A stretch of DNA of 64,000 nt, from the NCBI RefSeq assembly GCF_900103955.1, contig NZ_FNIL01000001.1:496001-560000 (forward strand), in the 5' to 3' direction. Each line of letters opens with the position of its first letter. The first letter of the stretch is position 1. Shown in pieces: positions 26,801 through 35,274 of this stretch. The notes beneath the pieces were generated by a model. That model was not told the origin of the DNA and searched no databases. It worked only from the letters and a program-made list of their open reading frames with translations. Source of the DNA: Alkalicoccus daliensis. Lineage in GTDB: Bacteria; Bacillota; Bacilli; Bacillales; Salisediminibacteriaceae. The translations under genes were made by a program, and so were the position numbers.

Positions 26801-26983
26801 TCTGTCTGCCACCTGGTCATCAGTCATTATTGTAGCAGGATTATTGTTCACAAGAATTACTTCCATGCCTTCTTCTTTTAAAGCGAGACAAGCCTGCGTC
26901 CCTGCATAGTCAAATTCTGCAGCCTGTCCGATAACAATTGGCCCTGATCCTAGAACTAAAACTTTTTTTATATTTTGACACAT
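23810..26983 (-). CDS. carB: Carbamoyl-phosphate synthase large subunit, arginine-linked
   Basis: Makes carbamoyl phosphate from bicarbonate, ammonia (channelled from CarA) and two ATP. 1057 residues with two homologous halves, each with an ATP-grasp domain: LVLGSGPIVIGQAAEFDYAG opens the first and VVGSGPIRIGQGVEFDYC the second. A C-terminal allosteric MGS-like domain follows from about residue 930. It lies inside the arginine operon, overlaps carA by 16 bases and argF by 4, so this is the arginine-regulated paralog; the pyrimidine-linked enzyme would be elsewhere. Confidence 0.96.
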   Translation of the reverse strand: MCQNIKKVLVLGSGPIVIGQAAEFDYAGTQACLALKEEGMEVILVNNNPATIMTDDQVADRVYLEPMETSSIEKIIAKESPDGIIGSLGGQTGLNLTIKLYEEGILQKYGVEILGTSVESIQMGEDREKFRQLMHDIKEPIPASAIVETIDQGKKFVEDTGFPVILRPAYTLGGAGGGFAYNMQELEKKLHHALQASPIHQVLVEQSIKGWKEVEYEVMRDHNDTCIIVCNMENMDAVGVHTGDSIVVAPSQTLSDFQYQMLRTASLKVIRALDVVGGCNIQFAIHPEKDEYAIIEVNPRVSRSSALASKATGYPIARIAAKCAVGYRLDEILNPITGNTYASFEPAIDYIVVKLPRFPFDKFSEADRTLGTQMKATGEVMAMDRSFEAALLKAVRSLEMNVFSLHKSGMESVSDETLKELLTSANDLRLFALGESFRRGIDISQLHEWTDIDPWFLIKIQSIYLLENKIAEAGKTITSTLLLEAKKMNISDVRISELTELSEVQVRTMRTKLGMQPSYKLVDTCAGEFDADTPYYYSTWQGLDEVEVTNEKKKILVVGSGPIRIGQGVEFDYCSVHAAEAVKTLGYEAVVINNNPETVSTDYSVADRLYFEPITTEDVLHVINKEKVSGVLLQFGGQTAINLARDLEAAGVSILGTTPEDIDKLEDREQFYSLLDSQNISHINGVIADSADELVDAAAGLGYPVLVRPSYVIGGQSMYICYKESELYSYLERLQATTNDRCWPLLVDSFIPGLECEVDVISDGKNILIPGIFEHIEKAGVHSGDSITVFPPQSLSEEHIQKIISISESIALNTPVIGMMNIQFVIENNLVHVLEVNPRASRTVPIMSKVTGVKMVEEAVKCQLGYSLDTTGLMKAPDHITVKAPVFSEKKLKGVDHALSPEMKSTGEMIGISYTFAEALNKVFPAPAENASLFISVSSRDYEELTPLIKDVDGNIYATRGSSEFLKQFSEKVECIDTLAGIEELMKNNMIDAVINIPKQGRNPESFGFQLRELAASFDIPCYTHLDTADLYLNHSKQIDTPLAIQDLQLTGREQLV

Positions 26984-28053
26984 TCTTTTACTCCTCCTGC
27001 CGACAGCTGCTGAATAAATTCTTCAAAAATAAAATGCGTATCACTTGGGCCCGGATGTGCTTCGGGATGAAACTGCACAGATGATACATTCAAATTTTTA
27101 TGCTGCATTCCTTCCACAGATTTATCATTTATATTAATGAATAAAGGTTCAAATTCCGTATTTTTTAAACTTTCATCAGTAATTACATAACCATGATTTT
27201 GTGAAGTGATATTTACTTTTCCACTTGGGATATGAAGTACCGGATGGTTGCTTCCACGGTGACCGAACAGCATTTTCTCTGACGCTGCCCCATGTGCTAA
27301 TGCAATCAGCTGATGTCCTAAACATATGCCGAGAGAGGGATATGTTTCTGTGATTTTTTTAATTTCCCCAAAATATTTCTCCAATTCCATTGGATCTCCA
27401 GGACCATTACTAAAAAGTACACCATCCGGCTTTTCTGCTTCCACAGACGCAAAACTCGAATGATAAGGCATTGTCGTAACGGCGCAGCCTTCGTCCAGCA
27501 GAGCTTGTAAAATAGACTCTTTAAAACCATAATCTAATAACACTACGTGTTTTCCATTACCGGAATAATATTTTTTCTGTTGTACAGAAACACTTTTCAC
27601 CAGCTCACCTTTTTTCTTTTTAATAAAGGTGTATTTTTCCTCCTGATGATAAGTTTTCGTGATTTTCGCTCGCACCGTAGACGACTTTCTTATGATTTTT
27701 ACCAGCGCCCTGGTATCTATACCGGCAAGGCCCGGAATATTATGTTCTTTTAAATAAGAATCGAAGCTGTGAATAGACTGAAAGTGGCTTGGTCCAGCAC
27801 ATGATTCATTTACAATAACGCCTTCAACAGCCGGACGCGCACTTTCATCACTAAAACTGTTCAATCCGTAATTCCCTATTATCGGATAGGAAAAGGTAAG
27901 GATCTGCCCTTTGTAGGAAGGATCAGTCACCATTTCCTGATAACCTGTCATTGCTGTATTAAAAACCAGCTCGCCTTCTTTTGCTGTGGAAGCGCCTATC
28001 CATTCTCCTTCAAAAACTTCTCCTGACTCTAAGATGAGATATCCTGCTGCCAT
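26968..28053 (-). CDS. carA: Carbamoyl-phosphate synthase small subunit, arginine-linked
   Basis: Glutamine amidotransferase subunit that feeds ammonia to CarB. 361 residues: an N-terminal CPSase domain (EGEWIGASTAKEGELVFNTAM, FSYPIIGNYG) and a C-terminal class I GATase with the nucleophile in SLGICLGHQLIALAHG and the His/Glu pair in VQFHPEAHPGP. The start ATG is two bases after the argD stop, and the end overlaps carB. The cluster position marks it as the arginine-specific copy. Confidence 0.96.
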   Translation of the reverse strand: MAAGYLILESGEVFEGEWIGASTAKEGELVFNTAMTGYQEMVTDPSYKGQILTFSYPIIGNYGLNSFSDESARPAVEGVIVNESCAGPSHFQSIHSFDSYLKEHNIPGLAGIDTRALVKIIRKSSTVRAKITKTYHQEEKYTFIKKKKGELVKSVSVQQKKYYSGNGKHVVLLDYGFKESILQALLDEGCAVTTMPYHSSFASVEAEKPDGVLFSNGPGDPMELEKYFGEIKKITETYPSLGICLGHQLIALAHGAASEKMLFGHRGSNHPVLHIPSGKVNITSQNHGYVITDESLKNTEFEPLFININDKSVEGMQHKNLNVSSVQFHPEAHPGPSDTHFIFEEFIQQLSAGGVKECVKI

Positions 28054-28055
28054 AA

Positions 28056-29240
28056 TTAAACTGCACCCCTTTCCGAAATTACTTCTTTAAATTCCGATAG
28101 AAATTTTTCATATTCCATATTTGTAGCTGTCAGCGGTGGGAGAATTCTTACTACGTTTTCTCCCGCTGGAAGAACTAACACACCTCTGTTCCTTAACTGC
28201 TCAATTATTTCCTTAACTGGTCCATTAAATTCAATGCCGATTAAACAGCCTTTGCCTCGCACTTCTTTTACTTGGCTGGATTCAATTTTTTGCAGCTGCG
28301 ACAGAAAGCGTTCGGATTTTTCTTTCACCTCTGATAAAAAGAAAGGTTTTTTTAAAGTTTCCACCGTAGCTTTTACAGCGGTCATTGCCAATGGATTTCC
28401 TCCAAAAGTACTTCCGTGTGTGCCTGCAGTAAAGGCAGCTGCGGCTTTATTTACTGCAAGCATTGCCCCTGCAGGGAAACCAGAACCAATTCCCTTAGCT
28501 AAAGTAACAACATCGGGCTTTAAGTTATATTGTTCGTATAAATAGAAGGTTCCGGTACGGCCTGCGCCTGTTTGAATTTCATCAATCATGAATAAAATAT
28601 CCTTCTGCCGGCAGACTTCTGAAAGTTCCTGCACCCATTCGTATTCTGCCGGGCGGACTCCTCCTTCTCCCTGAACCAGCTCCAGCAGCACAGCTGCAGT
28701 TTTATCGCCATCTATTTCATATATACTTTTCGGGTCATTAAAAGGAAGATGTTGGAAACCGGGCATCAGCGGAGCAAACCCTTTATGAATTTTTTCCTGG
28801 GCAGTAGCCGCCATAGCCCCTCCAGTCCTGCCGTGGAAAGACTGAGAAAACGTGACTATTACATTTTTATCTTTTAAACCTTTATCATGCGTGTATTTTC
28901 TGGCAAGCTTCCATGCTGCTTCATTTGCTTCCGCTCCGCTGTTGCAGAAGAAAACCTGATCAAGGTGTGTTCCTTCAGTAAGCGCAGCAGCTGCAGCTTC
29001 CTGCTGCGGAATGTGATATAAATTAGAACAGTGCCAGAGAACCTCCATCTGTGCCTGCACTGCTTCTTTTATTCCAGTAGGGACATGGCCAAGATTGCAT
29101 GTTGCTATACCGGAAGTGAAATCCAGATAAGTATTACCTTCATGATCCCATACATAGCTCCCGGCTCCCTGCTTAATGGAAAGAGGAAACCTCCCATATG
29201 TCTGCATTACCGCGTTTTCCGTTGTTTTAAGGATGGACAT
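28056..29240 (-). CDS. argD: Acetylornithine aminotransferase
   Basis: PLP enzyme (fold type I, class III) that makes N-acetylornithine from the semialdehyde and glutamate. 394 residues: FCNSGAEANEAAWKLAR, the Asp in FMIDEIQTGAGRTG, and the PLP lysine in VVTLAKGIGSGFPAGA. The start follows AAGGAGGAAG and overlaps the argB end by 14 bases. Fourth gene of the arginine operon. Confidence 0.95.
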   Translation of the reverse strand: MSILKTTENAVMQTYGRFPLSIKQGAGSYVWDHEGNTYLDFTSGIATCNLGHVPTGIKEAVQAQMEVLWHCSNLYHIPQQEAAAAALTEGTHLDQVFFCNSGAEANEAAWKLARKYTHDKGLKDKNVIVTFSQSFHGRTGGAMAATAQEKIHKGFAPLMPGFQHLPFNDPKSIYEIDGDKTAAVLLELVQGEGGVRPAEYEWVQELSEVCRQKDILFMIDEIQTGAGRTGTFYLYEQYNLKPDVVTLAKGIGSGFPAGAMLAVNKAAAAFTAGTHGSTFGGNPLAMTAVKATVETLKKPFFLSEVKEKSERFLSQLQKIESSQVKEVRGKGCLIGIEFNGPVKEIIEQLRNRGVLVLPAGENVVRILPPLTATNMEYEKFLSEFKEVISERGAV

Positions 29241-30033
29241 TCAGTACTTCCTCCTTCATTATTCTTGTACCGCTGAATTCCTTACTTGCATAGGAAATTA
29301 AAATATTCTCTTCATATCCGTTTAAAATAACTGCTTCATTCCCTGTATCACCTAAGGAAGCTGCAGCTGATTTCACCTTGGGAATCATTCCACCCGTAAT
29401 AATATCTGAAGCAATCAGCGAATCTATATCTTTTTCGGTTAAAGTTTCATAAATATAACTTTCTCTACTTTTCGTATTCATTACTCCAGGAATATCGCTG
29501 ACAAAAATAATATCTGCATGAAGTGCAGCTGCACAGGCACCAGCTGCTTCATCTGCGTTTACATTTAATGTAGTTCCCTGCTTATCAAGACTGATTGGAG
29601 AAATAACCGGGATGCTTCCTGACTGTGCAATTAATTTAATGAGCCCGGAATTGACGTCTGCTATATTTCCTACATAACCTATCTCCTCTGACTCTGGAGA
29701 TAACTCAGCAGTGAAGCATTTCCCGTCCACGCCGCTGAAACCAAATGCATTTCCTCCTGCACCGATAATTTTCTTTACAATAGCTTTGTTTACTTTTCCA
29801 CTCAGTACTGTTTCTGCTGTTCTGACAACTTCTTTTGAAGAAACTCTTAAACCCTGATTAAAAGAAACGGGAATCTGATTTTTTTCCAGTGCTTCATTTA
29901 TTTCCGGCCCGCCCCCATGGACGATTATGGGATATATCGAAAAATTTGCCTGCAGTTTTACCAGATCTGTATAAAAACTGTCAGGAAGCTGTTCTGCAAT
30001 ACTGCCTCCTAATTTAAGCACTAAAAAATTCAA
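29227..30033 (-). CDS. argB: Acetylglutamate kinase
   Basis: Phosphorylates N-acetylglutamate. Amino-acid kinase fold with LVLKLGGSI at the N-terminus, VHGGGPEINE and LNVNADEAAGACA. An in-frame ATG lies at 30042, but it is directly adjacent to AGGAG and cannot be used efficiently; TTG 30033 sits 9 bases after AGGAG and gives the usual ArgB start (NFLVLKLGGS), so a TTG start and 268 residues are proposed. It lies 15 bases after the argJ stop. Confidence 0.94.
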   Translation of the reverse strand: MNFLVLKLGGSIAEQLPDSFYTDLVKLQANFSIYPIIVHGGGPEINEALEKNQIPVSFNQGLRVSSKEVVRTAETVLSGKVNKAIVKKIIGAGGNAFGFSGVDGKCFTAELSPESEEIGYVGNIADVNSGLIKLIAQSGSIPVISPISLDKQGTTLNVNADEAAGACAAALHADIIFVSDIPGVMNTKSRESYIYETLTEKDIDSLIASDIITGGMIPKVKSAAASLGDTGNEAVILNGYEENILISYASKEFSGTRIMKEEVLNVHP

Positions 30034-30048
30034 ATGAATCATCTCCTG

Positions 30049-31272
30049 TCAGGTACGGTATGAAGCATTTATTTTCACATAATCATACGTTAAGTCACAG
30101 CCCCACGCGGTCGCTTCAGCACTGCCTTGCTTTAAATCGATTTTCACGATAATCTGGGAACCTTCCAGATATGCTGTTCCCTCATCTTCACTGAATTCAG
30201 ACGGCAGGCCGTCTGCAACCACCTGTATATGGCCTAAATAAACATCCACTTTGTCAGGATCAACCGGGACTTCACTGTATCCAACTGCACAGATTACTCT
30301 CCCCCAATTAGGATCTGCACCGTAAATTGCAGTCTTCACCAGATTTGATGATATTACCGCTTTTGCAACTTTACCTGCATTTTCCGTAGATGAGGCATTC
30401 ATTACTTGAACTTCAATCAGCTTTGTTGCTCCCTCCCCATCCTTTGCGATTTTCTTCGCCAATATTTTGGAAACAGCAGCAAATGCGTTTTTAAATTTTT
30501 CCCATTCCGGATGATGTTCGGAGAGTGGAGTATTTCCTTTTTTTCCATTTGCCATTGCCAGTACCGTATCATTTGTACTGGAATCGCCATCGACTGTAAT
30601 CATGTTGTATGTTTTATCAGTAGTCTGAGATAACAGCTGCTGCAGAGCATCCGGCTCCACTGCAGCATCAGTCGTCACATAAGCGAGCATTGTGGCCATA
30701 TTGGGATGAATCATTCCTGATCCCTTTGCAGCGCCGCCAATTGTAATTGTTTTACCCTCTATTTCCAATTGAACAGCTACGTGTTTAGTAACGGTATCTG
30801 TCGTTAAAATTGCTTCCTCAAATTTCTCGGGATCATTCTCCATTTCCACAATTTGTTCTATCGCATGATTTATTTTCTCCATTGGTAACTGGACGCCAAT
30901 TAAACCGGTGGATGCTACTCCCACTAATTCTTCAGCAATTCCTAACTTTTCAGCAGTCTTTTTACGGGTATGATAAGCATTTTCAAGACCAATATAACCG
31001 GTACACGCGTTAGCATTAGCAGAATTTACTACGACAGCCTGCAATGTTTGATTTTTCCCTATGGAATCCTGCGTGACTTTCAATGGCGCTGCCTGAAAAC
31101 TGTTTTGAGTGTAAACAGCCGCTGCAGCTGCCGGTGTTTCAGAATACAGCCACCCGAAATCCAGTTTTTTCCTGCGCAGTCCGCAGTGAATACCTCCTGC
31201 ATAAAAACCTTCCGCTGTAGTGATGTGACCCTGTTCCAGTATTTTAATTTCTGATTTTTTTGTAGTTATCAT
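30049..31272 (-). CDS. argJ: Glutamate N-acetyltransferase / N-acetylglutamate synthase
   Basis: Bifunctional enzyme that recycles the acetyl group from acetylornithine to glutamate. 407 residues; the protein cleaves itself before the nucleophile threonine in NMATMLAYVTTDA (about residue 190). SANANACTG and GADPNWGRVI are typical. Start ATG follows AGAGGAGGAA. Having ArgJ means acetyl-cycling, so no separate ArgA or ArgE is needed. Second gene of the operon. Confidence 0.96.
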   Translation of the reverse strand: MITTKKSEIKILEQGHITTAEGFYAGGIHCGLRRKKLDFGWLYSETPAAAAAVYTQNSFQAAPLKVTQDSIGKNQTLQAVVVNSANANACTGYIGLENAYHTRKKTAEKLGIAEELVGVASTGLIGVQLPMEKINHAIEQIVEMENDPEKFEEAILTTDTVTKHVAVQLEIEGKTITIGGAAKGSGMIHPNMATMLAYVTTDAAVEPDALQQLLSQTTDKTYNMITVDGDSSTNDTVLAMANGKKGNTPLSEHHPEWEKFKNAFAAVSKILAKKIAKDGEGATKLIEVQVMNASSTENAGKVAKAVISSNLVKTAIYGADPNWGRVICAVGYSEVPVDPDKVDVYLGHIQVVADGLPSEFSEDEGTAYLEGSQIIVKIDLKQGSAEATAWGCDLTYDYVKINASYRT

Positions 31273-31286
31273 CGTAATTCCTCCTC

Positions 31287-32315
31287 TTAAGGAAACAGCG
31301 GGATTCCTGTTAACCCTGCGGTTTCATCCCAGCCATTCATTAAATTTACATTCTGTAGAGCCTGTCCTGATGCTCCTTTGACCAGGTTGTCAATTACACT
31401 TACAATTACCACTTGTTTAGTACGCTTATCAAAATGAAGACCAATATCACAAAAATTACTTCCATAAACTTCTTTCGTCTGCGGCATATTTCCTTCAGGT
31501 CGAATTCTTACAAAGGGCTGGTGTTTAAAAAATTCATTAAACAGTTTAAAAACGTCTTCCTCTTTTTTTACTTTTGCATAAATAGTACACATGATCCCCC
31601 GTGTCATAGGTATAAGATGAGTCTGTAATGTTATAAAAATTTTATTGCCGGCAAGTTTTGTCAGATGCTGTTCTATCTCCGGGGTGTGCTGATGGGCCCC
31701 TGCTTTATATGCTTTAATATTTTCATTCGTTTCCGAAAAGTGAGTCATAAGAGATACTTTTCTTCCCGCGCCTGAAACTCCTGTTTTACCATCAATTATT
31801 ATAGTTTCAGGGTCAATTATTTCCCTGCTTATTAACGGAGCAAGTCCGAGAATTGCAGCAGTGGCGAAACACCCGGGGTTTGATATAATTTCCGCCTGCC
31901 GGATTTCTTCTTTATAAAGTTCAGGAAGACCAAACACTGCAGATTTCTGTAAAGACTGATCCGGCGGGGAGAGCTGGTACCAGGTTTCATATTCTGCTTG
32001 ATTGTCTATCCGTAAATCTCCGGATAAATCGATATACTGTACTCCAGGCGTTTGAATATCAGGGATGATATTTTTAGCAACGCCAGCCGGAGTAGCAAAA
32101 AATACTACATCTATATTATTGAGTGCTTCCTTATTTAACCCGTAAAAGTTTGTATTAATAATCGTTGTGAGATGGGGATACCGTGCTGAAATTTCCAGTC
32201 CTTCATCAGAACGGGAGATTACTTTTTCAGTTTGAATGTTTGGGTGATTGTCCAGCAGACGGATAAGTTCCAGTCCACCATAGCCGGTACCGCCGATTAT
32301 TGCTGCTCGTTTCAA
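31287..32315 (-). CDS. argC: N-acetyl-gamma-glutamyl-phosphate reductase
   Basis: NADPH-dependent reduction of N-acetylglutamyl phosphate. 342 residues with the Rossmann start AAIIGGTGYGGLELIRLL, the catalytic cysteine in ISNPGCFATAAIL and HTPEIEQHL. The start is a TTG at 32315 preceded by GAAGGTG. First gene of the arginine operon; the promoter is just upstream. Confidence 0.95.
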   Translation of the reverse strand: MKRAAIIGGTGYGGLELIRLLDNHPNIQTEKVISRSDEGLEISARYPHLTTIINTNFYGLNKEALNNIDVVFFATPAGVAKNIIPDIQTPGVQYIDLSGDLRIDNQAEYETWYQLSPPDQSLQKSAVFGLPELYKEEIRQAEIISNPGCFATAAILGLAPLISREIIDPETIIIDGKTGVSGAGRKVSLMTHFSETNENIKAYKAGAHQHTPEIEQHLTKLAGNKIFITLQTHLIPMTRGIMCTIYAKVKKEEDVFKLFNEFFKHQPFVRIRPEGNMPQTKEVYGSNFCDIGLHFDKRTKQVVIVSVIDNLVKGASGQALQNVNLMNGWDETAGLTGIPLFP

Positions 32316-32356
32316 AACGTCTCACACCTTCCGCTGCATAGTTGATTTAATTCATT

Positions 32357-32385
32357 ATTATACTCTTTGTATTATTTTTATGCAA
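32357..32385 (-). promoter_or_regulatory. argC operon promoter with possible ARG box
   Basis: Reading towards argC: TTGCAT (32385-32380), exactly 17 bases, TATAAT (32362-32357). The spacer begins AAAAATAATAC, so the -35 and spacer contain GCATAAAAAT, the core of Bacillus ARG boxes and shared with the argG promoter. This placement would let AhrC/ArgR block RNA polymerase. Confidence 0.75.
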
Positions 32386-32428
32386 TATTAAATATGTAAT
32401 AAAACTAATTTTTATACATCCATTATAT

Positions 32429-32456
32429 AAAAAGCCACCTATTTATAAAATAGGTG
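32429..32456 (-). terminator. Cardiolipin synthase terminator
   Basis: CACCTATTT (32436-32444) pairs with AAATAGGTG (32448-32456); on the reverse strand the stem is followed by GCTTTTT. It overlaps the stop codon of cls. Confidence 0.8.
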
Positions 32457-33891
32457 ACATAAGTCGGGAAATAGATTCTTTAAAACGTATTGTTTTTGAC
32501 CTTTTTGCATATTGTTCTATAGTAAGCCTGTCTGACTTAATCATATCCTGTTCAAAATCCAGCGCAAGCTGCTCAGCGGTTTCCTGATTGTATATAAAAG
32601 CATTCACTTCAAAATTCAAACGGAAGCTGCGCATATCAATGTTAGCTGTTCCGACAGTGCAGACTTTACGATCCACTACGATAGATTTAGAATGTATAAA
32701 TCCTTCCTGATAAATATACACACTGACACCGGCCTTAAGCATCTGACCGATATGAGAAAAGGTAGCCCAGTATACAAAAGGGTGATCCGGCATTTTCGGA
32801 ATCATGATACGTACATCCTTTCCTGACAAAGATGCTACCCGAAGTGCGTCAAGCAGGCTCTGATCAGGAATAAAATAAGGTGTCTGCATATAAATACTTT
32901 CCTCAGCTGCTGAAATCATTTTTATATATCCGTTTTTAATTTGCTCCCATTCGGAATCCGGACCGCTTGAAACAATTTGCAAGGCAGCTGTCCCCAAAGA
33001 TTCTTTCATTGGAAAATATCGTGCCTCATATTCAATCGTATAGCTTTTAGAAGCCTGGTTCCAATCGAGGATAAAACGTGTCTGCATAGGGTCTACTGCA
33101 TTTCCGCAGATTCTTAAATGAGTATCGCGCCAATAACCGAATTTTGAACTTTTTCCTATATATTCATCTCCTACATTGAACCCTCCAACATAACCGGTTT
33201 TTCCATCAATCACTGTTAATTTACGGTGATTCCTATAATTTAAACGAATATTAATTAATGCTATTTTAGAAGGGAAAAACACTCCCACTTCTCCTCCAGC
33301 ATCTGTAAGAGCTTTAAAATGCTTTCTTCTCAATTTTCTAGAGCCTAATTCATCATATAAAATCCTTACCTGAACACCTTCTTCAGCTTTTTTCGCAAGT
33401 ATTTGAATTAACTCTTTCCCAAGCTGGTCATTTCGAAAAATATAATACTGCATATGTATATGATCTTCAGCTGCCATTAAATCTTCTTTTAACTGATCAA
33501 ATTTCAACTTACCATCTGATAACACCTGTATTTGATTATCTTTTGTGAGAATTGCATCATTGTTAATCAAATGCATATAGATCAGATCCCTGTATGGATC
33601 GATATTGTCATCATGATAAGAGAATGAAGGGTTTCTAATCTGTTCAATCTGGTGTGTTAAGATATCGTTTATTCCGATTTTTTGAATTCCTTCCCAATCG
33701 AATAGTCTTCTCCTCGTTAAATTCTGTCCTAAAAAAATATAAATAATAAATCCTAGAAATGGGATAAAAAATAATATAAGCACCCACGCCCAGGTAGCGG
33801 TAGCATCTTTTCTTTCAATAAAAATAATAATTCCTGCAAACATAATGTTAACGATAAATAATAGTGGCAATAGTAAAGATACTATATCCAT
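32443..33891 (-). CDS. cls: Cardiolipin synthase
   Basis: Membrane phospholipase D-family enzyme that joins two phosphatidylglycerols into cardiolipin. 482 residues: two N-terminal membrane segments (about 1-60), then two HKD motifs, HRKLTVIDGKTGYVGG and HSKSIVVDRKVCTVGTAN. Length is typical of Bacillus ClsA. The start follows AAAGGAG. It stands alone with its own terminator. Confidence 0.95.
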   Translation of the reverse strand: MDIVSLLLPLLFIVNIMFAGIIIFIERKDATATWAWVLILFFIPFLGFIIYIFLGQNLTRRRLFDWEGIQKIGINDILTHQIEQIRNPSFSYHDDNIDPYRDLIYMHLINNDAILTKDNQIQVLSDGKLKFDQLKEDLMAAEDHIHMQYYIFRNDQLGKELIQILAKKAEEGVQVRILYDELGSRKLRRKHFKALTDAGGEVGVFFPSKIALINIRLNYRNHRKLTVIDGKTGYVGGFNVGDEYIGKSSKFGYWRDTHLRICGNAVDPMQTRFILDWNQASKSYTIEYEARYFPMKESLGTAALQIVSSGPDSEWEQIKNGYIKMISAAEESIYMQTPYFIPDQSLLDALRVASLSGKDVRIMIPKMPDHPFVYWATFSHIGQMLKAGVSVYIYQEGFIHSKSIVVDRKVCTVGTANIDMRSFRLNFEVNAFIYNQETAEQLALDFEQDMIKSDRLTIEQYAKRSKTIRFKESISRLMSPIL

Positions 33892-34199
33892 ACTTACTCC
33901 TTTCCAAGCACTTCTTATATGTAGTTTACCTTAGTTTTCCATTTTCTGCACAAATCTCTCCACTGTGAAATTCTTTCAATTTTTCAGAAAGGCGTTTTAT
34001 GCCTCCAGCTTTTTTTATTTTCTGTGAAATAGAACATCCAGCAACCCTTATCTCTATAAAAGTCACCATTTTAGAAATTGATCATTTTAATTCGCTATAA
34101 TAATATTATTATGGTTTCCCTCCAGGTCCCCTCTCGTTTACCTTAGAATAAACCGAAAAAAGCTTGGTACATTCATATGCACGTCTAATAATAACAAAA
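33892..34199. other. Intergenic gap, nothing recognised
   Basis: AT-rich space between cls and the dioxygenase terminator. It must hold the cls promoter, but no near-consensus promoter, repeat or RNA could be identified. Confidence 0.4.
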
Positions 34200-34236
34200 G
34201 CACAAAAAGCTGAGATGCCTGCGCAGCTTTTTGTGC
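34200..34236 (-). terminator. Dioxygenase gene terminator
   Basis: A perfect 13-bp inverted repeat (GCACAAAAAGCTG, 34200-34212, with CAGCTTTTTGTGC, 34224-34236); on the reverse strand it continues as TTTTGTT. Confidence 0.8.
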
Positions 34237-34263
34237 TGAAAATTTTCGTATCGAGTTTTAAAA

Positions 34264-35220
34264 TTAATTGTTTAATGGTTTTAAAGCGGCTTGTATTTCT
34301 TCTCTTTTTGTTTCTAAAAAAGGAGGGAGAGCTAAATTTTTTCCTAACTCTTCAAATGATTCATCACTTTCGAATCCTGGTCCATCGGTAGCAAGTTCAT
34401 ATAAAATTCCATTAGGTTCTCTGAAATACAAAGACTCAAAATAATATCGTTCTACTATACCAGAATTTGCATATCCTTTTTCATTTATTAGAGAATGCCA
34501 TTTTTTCAACTCCTCAGAATCATCAACGCGGAATGCAACGTGATGCACGCTGCCTCTCCCAGGTCTTTCAGAGGCAGATAAATCTTCCATTACATGCACT
34601 TCTGCACCGGTGCCTCCTTCTCCTGTAGAAAAGACCAGGTAGTTTTCCCCATTATCTTCATATGACCCTGTTTCTTGAAATCCCAGCACTTCTTCGAGTA
34701 CAAATTTAGTTTTATGCGGCTTTTTAACAGACAGGCGGACGGGCCCTAAACCATATATTGCAAAGTGTACCGGTACATTTGAACCGCTCCATGGCCTGCC
34801 TCCTGCTACACCGGAATTTGTTTCGTCTGAAATCAGCTGCACACGCTGTCCTTCAAAATCCTCAAAATCCAAAGTAAGGCGACCAAATTTGTTTCTTGGC
34901 TGTTCAACCGTTACTTGAAAAGAGGAGAGCCTTTCCTCCCAATAGTAAATTGCTTTGTCGGAAGGTACACGCAAAGAAGTTAAACTGATACTTTGAGAGC
35001 CTTTATATGTTTTCGCTGCATGAGGAATTTCAAAAAAAGTAAAATCAGTTCCCGGATTTCCTCTTTCATCCGCATAAAATAAATGGTACATCGAAGGAGA
35101 ATCCTGATTTACTGTTTTCTTTACCAGACGCATTCCTAATATTTCAGTATAAAAATACAAATTATTCTTCGCACTTGCTGTAAGTGCTGAAACATGATGA
35201 ATCCCTTTTAAAGGTTTCAT
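34264..35220 (-). CDS. Ring-cleaving dioxygenase, VOC family (MhqO/MhqA-like)
   Basis: A 318-residue protein with two glyoxalase/bleomycin-type (VOC) domains. Metal ligands are suggested by GIHHVSALT at the N-terminus, VHHVAFRVDD in the second domain and the Glu of ILYELATDGPGF. MhqO/MhqA relatives in Bacillus are hydroquinone- or catechol-responsive dioxygenases. GTG 35229 is in frame, but ATG 35220 is better placed after AAAGGGTGG. It heads a group of stress and redox genes on the same strand; an MhqR-type operator could not be found. Confidence 0.88.
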   Translation of the reverse strand: MKPLKGIHHVSALTASAKNNLYFYTEILGMRLVKKTVNQDSPSMYHLFYADERGNPGTDFTFFEIPHAAKTYKGSQSISLTSLRVPSDKAIYYWEERLSSFQVTVEQPRNKFGRLTLDFEDFEGQRVQLISDETNSGVAGGRPWSGSNVPVHFAIYGLGPVRLSVKKPHKTKFVLEEVLGFQETGSYEDNGENYLVFSTGEGGTGAEVHVMEDLSASERPGRGSVHHVAFRVDDSEELKKWHSLINEKGYANSGIVERYYFESLYFREPNGILYELATDGPGFESDESFEELGKNLALPPFLETKREEIQAALKPLNN

Positions 35221-35274
35221 AAGCACCACCCTTTCGCTTACTTTAATATAGTATATAACATTATGTAAAATAAC

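Noticed and set aside
24605-27753. Many frames of 60-124 codons opposite carB and carA
   Set aside because: Shadows on the non-coding strand of long, clearly identified genes.
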